Source: an uncultured Spirochaetaceae bacterium (lineage in GTDB: Bacteria; Spirochaetota; Spirochaetia; Sphaerochaetales; Sphaerochaetaceae). Taken from it: a DNA stretch of 51,539 nt. Location of the stretch: NCBI GenBank assembly GCA_944392985.1, contig CALXYL010000015.1:1-51539 (forward strand), in the 5' to 3' direction. Positions 16,736-25,383 of the stretch are shown one piece after another. The position numbers were made by a program, and so were the translations under genes. The notes beneath the pieces are model-generated. The model worked only from the letters and a program-made list of their open reading frames with translations. It searched no databases and was not told the DNA's origin. How positions within the stretch are numbered: the first letter of the stretch is position 1; each line of letters begins with the position of its first letter.

Positions 16736-17569
16736 TCACCCCTTCAGGCCGCTTGATGCGATGCCTTCGACGAAGAAGCGCTGGAATGCGAGGAATACGA
16801 CGAGAACAGGCAGGATCGCCATGACGCTGGTCGCCATGATCAGTCCATACTCTGCGGAGTATTGCCCTATGAACATCCTTATTCCAAGCTGTATCGTCTT
16901 TGTCCTCTCGCTGTTGAAGTAGATCATCGGTCCCATGTAGTCGTTCCATACGGTGACGAAGCTCATGATGGTGAGTGTCGCCATGGCAGGCTTTGTCAGC
17001 GGAAGCACGATGCGTGCGAATGTGCTGTATTCCGAGAGGCCATCGATCCTTGCTGCCTCAAGAAGCTCGTTTGGAATCGAGATGTAGAACTGCCTCAGGA
17101 GGAATACGCCGAAAGCTGTGAAGCTCTGCAGGAGTATGATCGCGAGGTGGGTGTCTATCAGGTGCATCTTCTGCATCATGATGTACTGCGGGAGCATGTA
17201 GACCTGCCATGGAATCGCAATCGTCGCGATATAAGCCAGGAAGAGCCCGTTGCGTCCGGGGAAGCGGCACTTCGAGAAGCCATATGCTGCGAACGATGAT
17301 GTCAGCAGCTGGATTATCGTGATGATCACGGAGAGCTTGAACGAGTTGAAGGTGAAGAGTGCTAGAGGTATCTTCTGCCAGATCGTCACGTAGTTCTCCC
17401 AGTGGAAGGTCTCGGGGATCCATCTGATAGGGAAGGTGAATACTTCTGTCGAGAGCTTGAATGATGCGGAGAGCATCCAGACAAGCGGCAGAAGGGTTAT
17501 TATCGTCAGGGCGGCGAGCATGATATAGATAAGCGCCGTCTTTACTGGGGATCTTTTTTCAATCATCAT
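16736..17569 (-). CDS. Sugar ABC transporter permease, MalG-like
   Basis: Inner-membrane permease of a carbohydrate importer (CUT1 family), 277 aa with six hydrophobic segments. The coupling loop for the ATPase is EAARIDGLSEYSTFARIVLP. The start has GGAGGG 8 nt upstream. It pairs with the MalF-like permease just before it and the binding protein at the head of the operon. No ATPase gene is in this operon, so a shared MsmX/UgpC-type ATPase elsewhere must power it. Confidence 0.93.
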   Translation of the reverse strand: MMIEKRSPVKTALIYIMLAALTIITLLPLVWMLSASFKLSTEVFTFPIRWIPETFHWENYVTIWQKIPLALFTFNSFKLSVIITIIQLLTSSFAAYGFSKCRFPGRNGLFLAYIATIAIPWQVYMLPQYIMMQKMHLIDTHLAIILLQSFTAFGVFLLRQFYISIPNELLEAARIDGLSEYSTFARIVLPLTKPAMATLTIMSFVTVWNDYMGPMIYFNSERTKTIQLGIRMFIGQYSAEYGLIMATSVMAILPVLVVFLAFQRFFVEGIASSGLKG

Positions 17570-17584
17570 ACTGCTATCCCTCCA

Positions 17585-18535
17585 TCAAAGATAATCGGTG
17601 AACTTCTTCTCACCGCGGAACTGGATGACAGTGACGGCGAGGACGATGACGAAGAGCACGACGGAAGCCGCTGCGGAACTGCCGTAGTTCCAGTATTTGA
17701 ATGTCTGGTCATAGATGTAGTTAGCGAGGAGCGTTGTGCTGATGCCAGGCCCGCCTTCTGTCAGCGCGAAGATCAGGTCAAAGCTCTTGAAGCTGTTGAT
17801 CGTAAGCATGATGAATACGAAGAACGTGCTTGGGGTGAGCATCGGCAGTGTAATGCGGAAGAAGCGCTGAGGGCCTGTTGCTCCATCAAGGGTTGCCGCT
17901 TCATAAAGCTGCACCGGTATATCCTGCAGTCCTGCGAGATAGATGAGCATGTAGTATCCCATGAATTTCCATATCGAGACGATGATGACGCCCCAGATCG
18001 CCCAGTCAGTTGAAGCGAACCATCCCGGCGGATTGCTGATGCCGATGCCGCGGAGGAAGCTGTTGATTGGTCCGTAGCTCTGCTCGAAAAGCTGTTTCCA
18101 TACTGCTCCGATGGCAATCATGGAGGCTACATATGGGAAGAAGATAGCGGCCCTGAATGCATCGCGGCCAGCGATCTTCTTGTTGAGCGCGCATGCAAGC
18201 CCAAGGGAGGCGAGCAGGGTCAGGACAACGGAGAATACGACGTACAGCAGGGTCTTCCAGAATGCGGAAGAGAATCTGTAGTCGGTGAATATCGTTTCAA
18301 AGTTCCTCAGCCCGACGAATTCCATCGCTGTGAACCCATCCCACTTCATCACGGAAAGCACGAGCGTGAATACGACTGGAATGAGGATGAAGATGGCGAA
18401 TCCCAGGAAGTTCGGCAGGATGAAGGTGTAGCCGATGAGGGCATTCTTTCGCTTCAGTGATGAAGCCTTCCGCTCGGAGAGAGTCTTGTTCCCTGGTTTC
18501 TTCATTCTCTCTGCGAGGGGCATCCTTTTTGTCAT
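17585..18535 (-). CDS. Sugar ABC transporter permease, MalF-like
   Basis: First membrane subunit of the importer, 316 aa, with a basic cytoplasmic N-terminus (about 1-30) and six hydrophobic segments starting at ALIGYTFILPNFLGFAIF. The EAA loop is YEAATLDGATGPQRFFRITLP. AAAGGAGAAAGGAC precedes the ATG. It follows the binding-protein gene after a hairpin terminator at 18566-18593, so it is probably expressed at a lower level by read-through. Confidence 0.93.
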   Translation of the reverse strand: MTKRMPLAERMKKPGNKTLSERKASSLKRKNALIGYTFILPNFLGFAIFILIPVVFTLVLSVMKWDGFTAMEFVGLRNFETIFTDYRFSSAFWKTLLYVVFSVVLTLLASLGLACALNKKIAGRDAFRAAIFFPYVASMIAIGAVWKQLFEQSYGPINSFLRGIGISNPPGWFASTDWAIWGVIIVSIWKFMGYYMLIYLAGLQDIPVQLYEAATLDGATGPQRFFRITLPMLTPSTFFVFIMLTINSFKSFDLIFALTEGGPGISTTLLANYIYDQTFKYWNYGSSAAASVVLFVIVLAVTVIQFRGEKKFTDYL

Positions 18536-18565
18536 GTCCTTTCTCCTTTTTTTCTGTCTTTAAGG

Positions 18566-18593
18566 GAAAAAAGGGCTGCACTAAGCAGCCCTT
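18566..18593 (-). terminator. Intra-operon terminator between binding protein and permeases
   Basis: On the minus strand GGGCTGC (18591-18585) and GCAGCCC (18579-18573) form a stem with loop TTAGT, followed directly by TTTTTT (18572-18567). It lies in the 75-bp gap after the binding-protein stop and would lower permease expression relative to the binding protein. Confidence 0.8.
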
Positions 18594-18610
18594 CCTGATG
18601 TTTTACAGGC

Positions 18611-19879
18611 TCAGTTGCCCATGATCCTTGCGTAGTTCGCGTTCATGTTGGCGATGCCTTCGTCAACAGTCTGCTCTCCAAGGAGGATCAGCTGATGCTC
18701 AGCAAGCAGCATCTGGTCGATCTCGGTGACATGGTCCATAGCAGGGCGGTCAGGCGAGATGTGTGCGGCATAGAGACCTTCCATGACGCCTTCCGGCATG
18801 CCCTCGACAGCTGCGAATGTCTCAAGGTAGCCCTCTCCTGAGAGTGCAGGGACCTGACCGTTCTCAGCCATGATCTGAGCGCCTTCCGGACCGCTGAGGA
18901 ACTCAACGAACTTCCATGCGGCATCCTTGTTCTTCGATGCATTGTTGATGCAGATCGGTGTCGTTGCTCCGACTGTGTATCCTGCAGGAACATCCTCAGC
19001 ATGAGGAACGACTGCAACGCCCCAGTTGACATCGCTCTCGCCGGAGAGGTTGCGGGAAATCATCGTGTTGATCAGCCAGCTGCCCATAGGAAGCATAGCA
19101 ACCTGTCCCTGTGCGAAGATATCGGTGTAGGAGAGGCCGGATGCCTGGATCTGTGCAAATGACATCGCTGTGCCGGCTTCCTGCATCCTCAGGACCATCT
19201 CGTAGTATGGCTTGAAGAAGGAATACTCGCCATCCATGATGGTATGCTTTCCATCCTGGACACCCCAGTTCTGGACACATGCGTTCCAGCTGTGGAAGTA
19301 AGCGCCATACTTCTTCGTTGCGCCTTCGCCCATCGTGACCTGGGCTGCGAGATCCTCGAACTCTGCCCATGTCATGTCATTGCTTGGGTATGCGACTCCT
19401 GCCGCATCGAAGATGTCCTTGTTGTAGAAGAGGACATACTGGTCAGTCCTGACAGGCATTCCATATGTGTTGCCGTCGAAGATGAAGTTGGCATCAGTTC
19501 CGTTGTATGCTGCCATGTCGGTGCCGGATGCCTCGATGTACGGAGTGAGGTTGGCAAGCTGTCCCCTGTCAAAGAATGTCTTTGTCTTGTCAGCTTCCTT
19601 CACGAGGAAGAGATCGACATCTGAACCGCCATTGAGCTGTGTGTTGAGCTTTGTGACATAGTCAGCTGCCGGCGTATCCTGGACTTCGATCTTTATGTCA
19701 GGATTGGCTGCCTGGAACTCCTCGATAGCCTTCGAGAGATATACGTTCTGGGCATAATCCCATACTGCGAAAGTCAGTGTGGTCGTTCCATCAGAAGAAG
19801 TGCTTTCCTGGCTTCCGCCAGCGAATGCACCAGTGATGGCTGTGAGCGCAATAAGAAGGATAGCAATAGCTTTTCTCAT
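18611..19879 (-). CDS. Sugar ABC transporter substrate-binding protein
   Basis: Periplasmic solute-binding protein (extracellular family 1), 422 aa, that captures the oligosaccharide for the two permeases. The signal peptide is MRKAIAILLIALTAITGAFA, followed by GGSQEST, a style common in spirochaete binding proteins; there is no lipobox cysteine. The mature protein has the expected family segments, such as NTQLNGGSDVDLFLVKEADK and WKFVEFLSGPEGAQIM. ATG 19879 is preferred to 19885 because GGAG then lies 7 nt upstream. It leads the minus-strand operon and is divergent from the YesM/YesN genes, which probably control it. Confidence 0.92.
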   Translation of the reverse strand: MRKAIAILLIALTAITGAFAGGSQESTSSDGTTTLTFAVWDYAQNVYLSKAIEEFQAANPDIKIEVQDTPAADYVTKLNTQLNGGSDVDLFLVKEADKTKTFFDRGQLANLTPYIEASGTDMAAYNGTDANFIFDGNTYGMPVRTDQYVLFYNKDIFDAAGVAYPSNDMTWAEFEDLAAQVTMGEGATKKYGAYFHSWNACVQNWGVQDGKHTIMDGEYSFFKPYYEMVLRMQEAGTAMSFAQIQASGLSYTDIFAQGQVAMLPMGSWLINTMISRNLSGESDVNWGVAVVPHAEDVPAGYTVGATTPICINNASKNKDAAWKFVEFLSGPEGAQIMAENGQVPALSGEGYLETFAAVEGMPEGVMEGLYAAHISPDRPAMDHVTEIDQMLLAEHQLILLGEQTVDEGIANMNANYARIMGN

Positions 19880-19965
19880 CTTCATTCTCCTTTTTTACCA
19901 TGATTTCTGGTTACATAAGGATTAGAACATCGGTTTCGGCTGATTGGAATGCGGAAAAATGACGT

Positions 19966-20010
19966 GTTGTTGCAATTTTTTCATCAATTAGGTCTGATGA
20001 TTTGCAATAT
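19966..20010. promoter_or_regulatory. Direct TTGCAA repeats, candidate YesN-type operator
   Basis: TTGCAATTTTTT (from 19970) and TTGCAATATTTTT (from 20002) are direct repeats exactly 32 bp apart, about three helical turns, in the 189-bp gap between the binding-protein gene and the sensor kinase gene. AraC-type response regulators such as the neighbouring YesN-like protein usually bind direct repeats. This is an inference from spacing and position. Confidence 0.35.
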
Positions 20011-20068
20011 TTTTACCTTTTTGGCATGAATCAGGTTAAGATTCTGCTAAATGAGGTGGGAGATGCGG

Positions 20069-21742
20069 ATGAGGCTCAGAACAAGGATAATCATATCTGT
20101 CCTGATCTGCTTCATCGCAGTCTGGCTTCCTTCTGTGATCATACTGTTCTCATACATGAATAAAGAGGTCTACAGGCTTTCCCGCGATGCGGTGAGCAGT
20201 CAGATGGAGAGCGCTGTATCAAGCGTCAACGATGAGCTTTTCGCCATCATAGATGCCGTGGCATGGATAAGCGATGAGAAGAGCGTGTCGGATGCCTTCG
20301 CGTTCAGCAGCCTTGATGACAGAGGTGCAGCGGTAGCGGTCTTTGAGGCGCAGCAGCGTATTGCCGCATATATGGCCGCCTCTCCCGCTAGTGAGCATCT
20401 GAACAAGATCGTACTGTTCAGTCCGGGGAAGGATATCTCATTTGAATTCGTCAGGTGGAGGAGCGGCACCCTCTATGATGCGGATGCGATCATTGCCTCC
20501 GAATCATTCCGGAACCTGTCATTCCCCGAAGGTGTGGTTGTATCGATGATGTTCGGCAGGACGATCAATGATCCATCTGAGATGGCGATCATCGCCTATG
20601 GCCGTGTCAGGAATACCGAAGCCTATATATATGCAGAGATCTCTGCGGATATCCTGAGCCCTATCATCGAGGCGTATCCAGGATATGCATATGCTGTGTC
20701 GGAGAGCGGGTCCTATCCAGAGGAGGTTCCTTCCTCCTTCCTGAACAGCTCTTCGTATGCAGTCTCCTCCTACGGTCTTGCTATGCCGGGCGCTGAGGTC
20801 CTTCACTTCCAGGAACGCATGCCGCTGAGCCTGATGTCCTCTTCCGGTCTTGCGGTGCTCCTTGTTGTCTCTGCTGCCTCGATTCTTCTCTTCATACTTC
20901 TGTCCTTCCTGCTGTCACGCTATCTCACACGGGTGTCGTCGCGTCTTGTCAGGCATATTGAATATCTCATGGACACGAAGGACTTCGGCTATGTCGACAA
21001 GACGATGGAGAAGGGGGACGAGGAGATTGCCTCCATCGCGCATGCCGTCAATGCGATGAGCATCTCGATATCGGAGCTATTGAAGCGCAATGAGGCTCTT
21101 TTCGAGGATAAGAAGCGAATGGAGATCGATATGCTTCAGATGCAGGTCAATCCGCATTTCCTCTATAACACGCTTGAATCGATGCATTATCTTGCGGAGG
21201 TGCAGCGTAATGAGGGGATCGCCCGCATGAGCCGTGGCCTTTCAACGCTTCTCAGGAACATGGCAAAGGGAAGCAGCGATCAGATCACGCTTGCAGAGGA
21301 GCTATCGCTTCTCGGGGACTATGACAGCATACAGCAGGTGAGGTACATGGGCATGTATGAGATTGAATACGATGTGCCTGACGACCTGATGGGATTCCTC
21401 ATCCAGAAGTTCACGCTGCAGCCGCTGGTGGAGAATGCGATCTTCCATGGCATAGAGCCATCAGGCCGCTGCGGCACGATAAGGATCAGCGCGGTCAAGG
21501 AGGGGGATGTCCTCTGCATTTCAGTCTGCGATGATGGCGTTGGCATGGATGCAGATGGTCTTGTGCACATACTCGATGTGAGGGAGCACTCGAAAACCGA
21601 TATGACCGGCGTCGGCCTGAGGAACATCAACGAGCGCATCAAGCTGGTCTATGGCAGGGAATATGGCCTGTCATTTGAATCTGAGAAAGGCAGGTACATG
21701 AAGGTGACTGTCAGGATAAAGGCGGTGAAGGGTGGCGTATAG
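20069..21742 (+). CDS. YesM-like sensor histidine kinase
   Basis: Membrane sensor kinase of the carbohydrate-sensing YesM class, 557 aa. It has a first membrane helix (IIISVLICFIAVWLPSVIIL), an extracytoplasmic sensing region of about 250 residues, and a second helix (LAVLLVVSAASILLFILLSF). A HAMP-like segment, the His_kinase motif QMQVNPHFLYNTLESMHYL with H363, and an ATPase domain with FTLQPLVENAIFHGIEP and GVGLRNINERIKLVYG follow. ATG 20069 is chosen because GAGGTGGGAG (20053-20062) ends 6 nt before it; ATG 20051 and 20063 lie in or before that site. It overlaps the YesN-like gene and likely senses the substrate of the adjacent importer. Confidence 0.9.
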   Translation: MRLRTRIIISVLICFIAVWLPSVIILFSYMNKEVYRLSRDAVSSQMESAVSSVNDELFAIIDAVAWISDEKSVSDAFAFSSLDDRGAAVAVFEAQQRIAAYMAASPASEHLNKIVLFSPGKDISFEFVRWRSGTLYDADAIIASESFRNLSFPEGVVVSMMFGRTINDPSEMAIIAYGRVRNTEAYIYAEISADILSPIIEAYPGYAYAVSESGSYPEEVPSSFLNSSSYAVSSYGLAMPGAEVLHFQERMPLSLMSSSGLAVLLVVSAASILLFILLSFLLSRYLTRVSSRLVRHIEYLMDTKDFGYVDKTMEKGDEEIASIAHAVNAMSISISELLKRNEALFEDKKRMEIDMLQMQVNPHFLYNTLESMHYLAEVQRNEGIARMSRGLSTLLRNMAKGSSDQITLAEELSLLGDYDSIQQVRYMGMYEIEYDVPDDLMGFLIQKFTLQPLVENAIFHGIEPSGRCGTIRISAVKEGDVLCISVCDDGVGMDADGLVHILDVREHSKTDMTGVGLRNINERIKLVYGREYGLSFESEKGRYMKVTVRIKAVKGGV

Positions 21743-23297
21743 GGTCCTTATTGCTGATGATGAGCCGATAATCCTCTCCGGAATACGGCATCTGATCCAA
21801 TGGGAGGAAGCGGATGCCCAGATTGTCGCTGCGGCCGCAAACGGCCAGGAGGCATACAGCCTGATCGAGTCAGAGCATCCGGATATAGTGATCACCGATA
21901 TCCGCATGCCGGTCATCGATGGGCTGGCACTTGCAGGAAGATGCAGCGAGGAGCACCCTGATATCGTTTTCATCATACTTACAAGCCTTGCGGAGTTCTC
22001 CCTTGCGAAGGAGGCAATCGGCTACGGCATCTCTGATTACCTCCTGAAAACCGAGCTCGACAGCGGAAAGCTGATGGACGCACTGCTGAAGGCAGAGGAG
22101 GAATGCAGGAGGCGGAGAGAGGGCATGATGAGATCCTCCCCGGATCCTGAGAACCGGACGGCGGCTATCCTGTCAAGCCTTATGATCATGAGGGATGTGA
22201 CGCCTGAGACGCGCTCCTACCTCTCAGAGCATGGGCTGCTGGGTGATTCAGCTATAATCGCAGCGGCATTCGCATTCCCGTCTCCCAGCCTGGAGAAGCA
22301 ATGGTCTGCCGAGGATTACGCGAAGCTGCATGACTGGGAGAAGGACATCGTGGAGAAGATACTCTCCTCTTCGTTCGCCTCATTCTGGCCTGTTGTTCCT
22401 GTTGCGGGGAAGGCCGGAACGCTGATCTACTTCGTCAAGGGGATTGCGGATGAGACATGGCGGTCAGTCGTCTCCCGGCTTGAAAGCCGCATCGCTTCCG
22501 CATCATCGATGGTGACAGGTCTCGAGCCGCGGCTCATGGCAAGCGATGTCATACGGGAACGCGATGATCTGAGGACAGTGAGGGCTGGGATAGAGCAGAG
22601 CCTTATGGGATTCTATCTTGATAAGGAAGGAAGCCTTTCCCCATCTCCTCTTGATGTCGATACCGTATTCCCGCGCCTTGAGAGCGCGATCTCCGAGAAG
22701 GAGAGCGTCGGATGCCGTGCATGCTTTTCGCTGCTGAGGCGGGCTGTTGAGGATACGGATCATAGCCTCGGGCAGTTCTCATTCCTTGTTGCCGCACTGC
22801 GTTCAGCGATTTCCAGCGGGCTCTCATCCATTGGTCTCCAGAATGATGGATCGGTGATCGAGGCTTTCAGCGCTGTGGATTACATAATGAAGCGAAGCGA
22901 GGCTCTTTCCTTCCTTGATGATGTCCAGAACAGCCTCCTGTCGCTTCTTGGGCTCCGAGGGGGCCCGGGTGGCAACGTCGCCGATAAGGCCCGCGAATAT
23001 GTCCTTGCCCACATCAATGAGAGGATTTCATTGGGGGATGTCGCTGATTACGCATGCGTCTCCCCTGGCTATATGTCGAAGAGCTTCAAGCGTATCATGG
23101 GTGTCAGCCTTGTTGACTACATCAGCACGATGAAGATCGCGAGGGCGAAGGAGATGATGGAGGAGTCCCGCTCTGAGCGTATTGCGGATATCGCTCTGGC
23201 GCTTGGATTCAGCAATATCTATTACTTCTCCAAGGTGTTCCGCAAAGTGGAGGGTATGACGCCATCTGAGTATATGAGGAGGATCCAGGATCGATGA
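21732..23297 (+). CDS. YesN-like response regulator, AraC family
   Basis: DNA-binding response regulator of 521 aa, partner of the kinase whose stop it overlaps by 11 bp. The receiver domain (1-120) has IADDEPIILSGIRHLI, the phospho-acceptor Asp in DIVITDIRMPVIDG, and the conserved Lys in LLKTELDSGK. The C-terminal AraC helix-turn-helix (about 420-520) has ISLGDVADYACVSPGYMSKS and ALGFSNIYYFSKVFRKVEG. A middle region of about 300 residues is usual for YesN proteins. The GTG at 21732 is the only sensible start. It probably activates the divergent sugar importer operon. Confidence 0.92.
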   Translation: MAYRVLIADDEPIILSGIRHLIQWEEADAQIVAAAANGQEAYSLIESEHPDIVITDIRMPVIDGLALAGRCSEEHPDIVFIILTSLAEFSLAKEAIGYGISDYLLKTELDSGKLMDALLKAEEECRRRREGMMRSSPDPENRTAAILSSLMIMRDVTPETRSYLSEHGLLGDSAIIAAAFAFPSPSLEKQWSAEDYAKLHDWEKDIVEKILSSSFASFWPVVPVAGKAGTLIYFVKGIADETWRSVVSRLESRIASASSMVTGLEPRLMASDVIRERDDLRTVRAGIEQSLMGFYLDKEGSLSPSPLDVDTVFPRLESAISEKESVGCRACFSLLRRAVEDTDHSLGQFSFLVAALRSAISSGLSSIGLQNDGSVIEAFSAVDYIMKRSEALSFLDDVQNSLLSLLGLRGGPGGNVADKAREYVLAHINERISLGDVADYACVSPGYMSKSFKRIMGVSLVDYISTMKIARAKEMMEESRSERIADIALALGFSNIYYFSKVFRKVEGMTPSEYMRRIQDR

Positions 23298-24652
23298 ATG
23301 GTACGGCAGGCGCAATGGATCTCACGAAAGGGCCGATCAGGAAGAACCTGATCCTTTTCGCAATCCCCCTTATGCTCTCGAATCTCTTCCAGCAGCTCTA
23401 CAATGCCGCAGATTCAGTCATCGTCGGCAATTTCGTCGGAGCGGCAGCCCTTGCAGCAGTTTCATCATCTACCCCTTTGATAAACATGATGGTCGGGTTC
23501 TTCAATGGCATGGCAATCGGTGCCGGTGTTGTCATCGCCCGCTATTTCGGTGCCGGTGACATGAAGAACCTCAGAACGGCGATCCATACAGATATCGCGT
23601 TCGGAATCATCTGCGGCATCGTACTGATAGTGGTCGGAACTGTATTCACTCCGATCATACTTGAGTGGATGCAGACACCAGAGGACATCATGCCGGAGAG
23701 CGTTGAGTATTTCCGTATCTATTCGCTCGGTATCCTCTTCTCTGTCCTGTACAACATCATGATGGGCATCATGAATGCCATCGGCGACAGTCGGCATCCG
23801 CTCTATTACCTCATTATCTCATCCATCGTGAACATCTTCCTTGACCTCTTCCTCGTTGGCGTTATCGGCCTTGGGGTCGGAGCTGCGGCATTTGCAACGA
23901 TCATGTCGCAGGCTGTCAGCTCACTGCTGTGCCTGAGGCGCCTTATGAAGAGCAACGCTCCATACAGGGTGAGGCTGCGGGAGATCAGAATCAATCCGAT
24001 CATGCTCCGCCATATCATCGCCTTCGGGCTTCCATCCGGGGTCCAGAGCTCTGTCATAAACTTCGCGAACATCATCGTGCAGACAAATATCAACACATTC
24101 GCCTCAGCTGCTGTCGCCGGCAGTGGCTCGTATTCCAAGATAGAAGGCTTTGCATTCCTCCCGATCACCAGCTTCTCCCTGAGCCTGACGACGTTTGTCG
24201 GGCAGAACCTCGGTGCCAGGGAGTATGACAGGGTCAGGGAAGGCGCCCGGTTCGGCATCATATGCTCAGTCATCCTCGCAGAGTGCATCGGGCTTCTTAT
24301 CTTCCTTCTGTCCCCGGTCCTCGTGTCGCTTTTCAATGCCACTCCGGAGGTTGTCGCGTTCGGTGTCAGGCAGGCGCGTATCGAAGCGCTTTTCTACTGC
24401 TGCCTGGCGCTCTCGCATTGCATTGCCGGTGTGCTCCGTGGAACTGGAAAGGCGACGGTGCCGATGTTCATCATGCTCGGTGTATGGTGCATATTCCGCG
24501 TCTCATACATATCGATCGTGCTGCTCTTCGTCCACAGGATCGAAGTCGTCTATTCGGCGTATCCGATCACATGGACGATTTCCGCAGTCATATTCATCAT
24601 CTACCTGATGAAGGCTGATTGGCTTCATGCACTCGACAGGCATCGGAGCTGA
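23294..24652 (+). CDS. MATE family efflux transporter
   Basis: Inner-membrane cation-coupled multidrug exporter, 452 aa, with about 12 hydrophobic segments in two similar halves. The N-terminal half begins IRKNLILFAIPLMLSNLFQQ and has YNAADSVIVGNFVG, a hallmark of the family. The start codon overlaps the stop of the YesN-like gene (ATGA), so it is co-transcribed with the two-component system. Whether it takes part in carbohydrate use is unknown; the link may be chance of operon growth. Confidence 0.93.
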   Translation: MNGTAGAMDLTKGPIRKNLILFAIPLMLSNLFQQLYNAADSVIVGNFVGAAALAAVSSSTPLINMMVGFFNGMAIGAGVVIARYFGAGDMKNLRTAIHTDIAFGIICGIVLIVVGTVFTPIILEWMQTPEDIMPESVEYFRIYSLGILFSVLYNIMMGIMNAIGDSRHPLYYLIISSIVNIFLDLFLVGVIGLGVGAAAFATIMSQAVSSLLCLRRLMKSNAPYRVRLREIRINPIMLRHIIAFGLPSGVQSSVINFANIIVQTNINTFASAAVAGSGSYSKIEGFAFLPITSFSLSLTTFVGQNLGAREYDRVREGARFGIICSVILAECIGLLIFLLSPVLVSLFNATPEVVAFGVRQARIEALFYCCLALSHCIAGVLRGTGKATVPMFIMLGVWCIFRVSYISIVLLFVHRIEVVYSAYPITWTISAVIFIIYLMKADWLHALDRHRS

Positions 24653-24708
24653 TCTCTCTCATCAGCCTTTAATGTTCGGGTAGTATCATTGCTCTAGGAG
24701 GAACAGGG

Positions 24709-25380
24709 ATGCGTGTGCTAATCGCGGAGGATGAGAAGGAGCTGTGCCGGGTTATCGAGAAGCGCCTGGAGGATGAATCATACGCTGTCGATGCCGTCAA
24801 TGACGGCAGAAGCGCGCTCGAATACCTTCTCTCCGGTTCCTATGATATCGTGATACTTGATGTCATGATGCCAGGTCTTGATGGATTCGAGGTCCTCTCC
24901 AGATACCGGGCGGAAGGAGGGAAGGCGCCCGTGCTCTTCCTTACCGCGCGCGATGCGGTCTCCGATCGTGTCCGTGGCCTTGATTCCGGTGCCGATGACT
25001 ACCTTGTAAAGCCTTTTTCCTTCCAGGAACTGCTCGCCAGGATCCGCGTGCTGCTCCGCAGAGGAGGCGGGAACGGTGCTTCCGCAGTGCTCAGGGTACA
25101 GGATCTTGTCCTGGATCCGGCATCCCACAGCGTTTCCCGCGCCGGTCGCAGCATCGATCTCAGCGCAAAGGAGTACGCGATACTTGAATGCCTGATGAGA
25201 AACAAGGGGATGGTGCTCAGCAGGGAGAGCATAAGGGAGCACATCTGGTCATGGGACTATGATGGGGAATCGAATGTCGTCGATGTGTATATCCGGTATC
25301 TTAGAAGGAAGATCGATGATGATTCCAGCGTGAAGCTGATACAGACAGTCCGCGGCTCAGGATACATGATCAAGGAGTGA
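24709..25380 (+). CDS. OmpR family response regulator
   Basis: Response regulator of 223 aa. The receiver domain has LIAEDEKELC, phospho-acceptor D51 in DIVILDVMMPGLDG and K101 in YLVKPFSFQELLAR. The winged-helix domain (about 125-223) has SAKEYAILECLMRN and NVVDVYIRYLRRKID. AGGAGG lies 7 nt before the ATG. The histidine kinase gene starts 3 bp after the stop, making a standard pair. The signal and target genes cannot be told. Confidence 0.94.
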   Translation: MRVLIAEDEKELCRVIEKRLEDESYAVDAVNDGRSALEYLLSGSYDIVILDVMMPGLDGFEVLSRYRAEGGKAPVLFLTARDAVSDRVRGLDSGADDYLVKPFSFQELLARIRVLLRRGGGNGASAVLRVQDLVLDPASHSVSRAGRSIDLSAKEYAILECLMRNKGMVLSRESIREHIWSWDYDGESNVVDVYIRYLRRKIDDDSSVKLIQTVRGSGYMIKE

Positions 25381-25383
25381 TGA

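Noticed and set aside
23806-24342. Minus-strand ORF inside the MATE gene
   Set aside because: It is antisense to conserved membrane segments and has no ribosome site or family.
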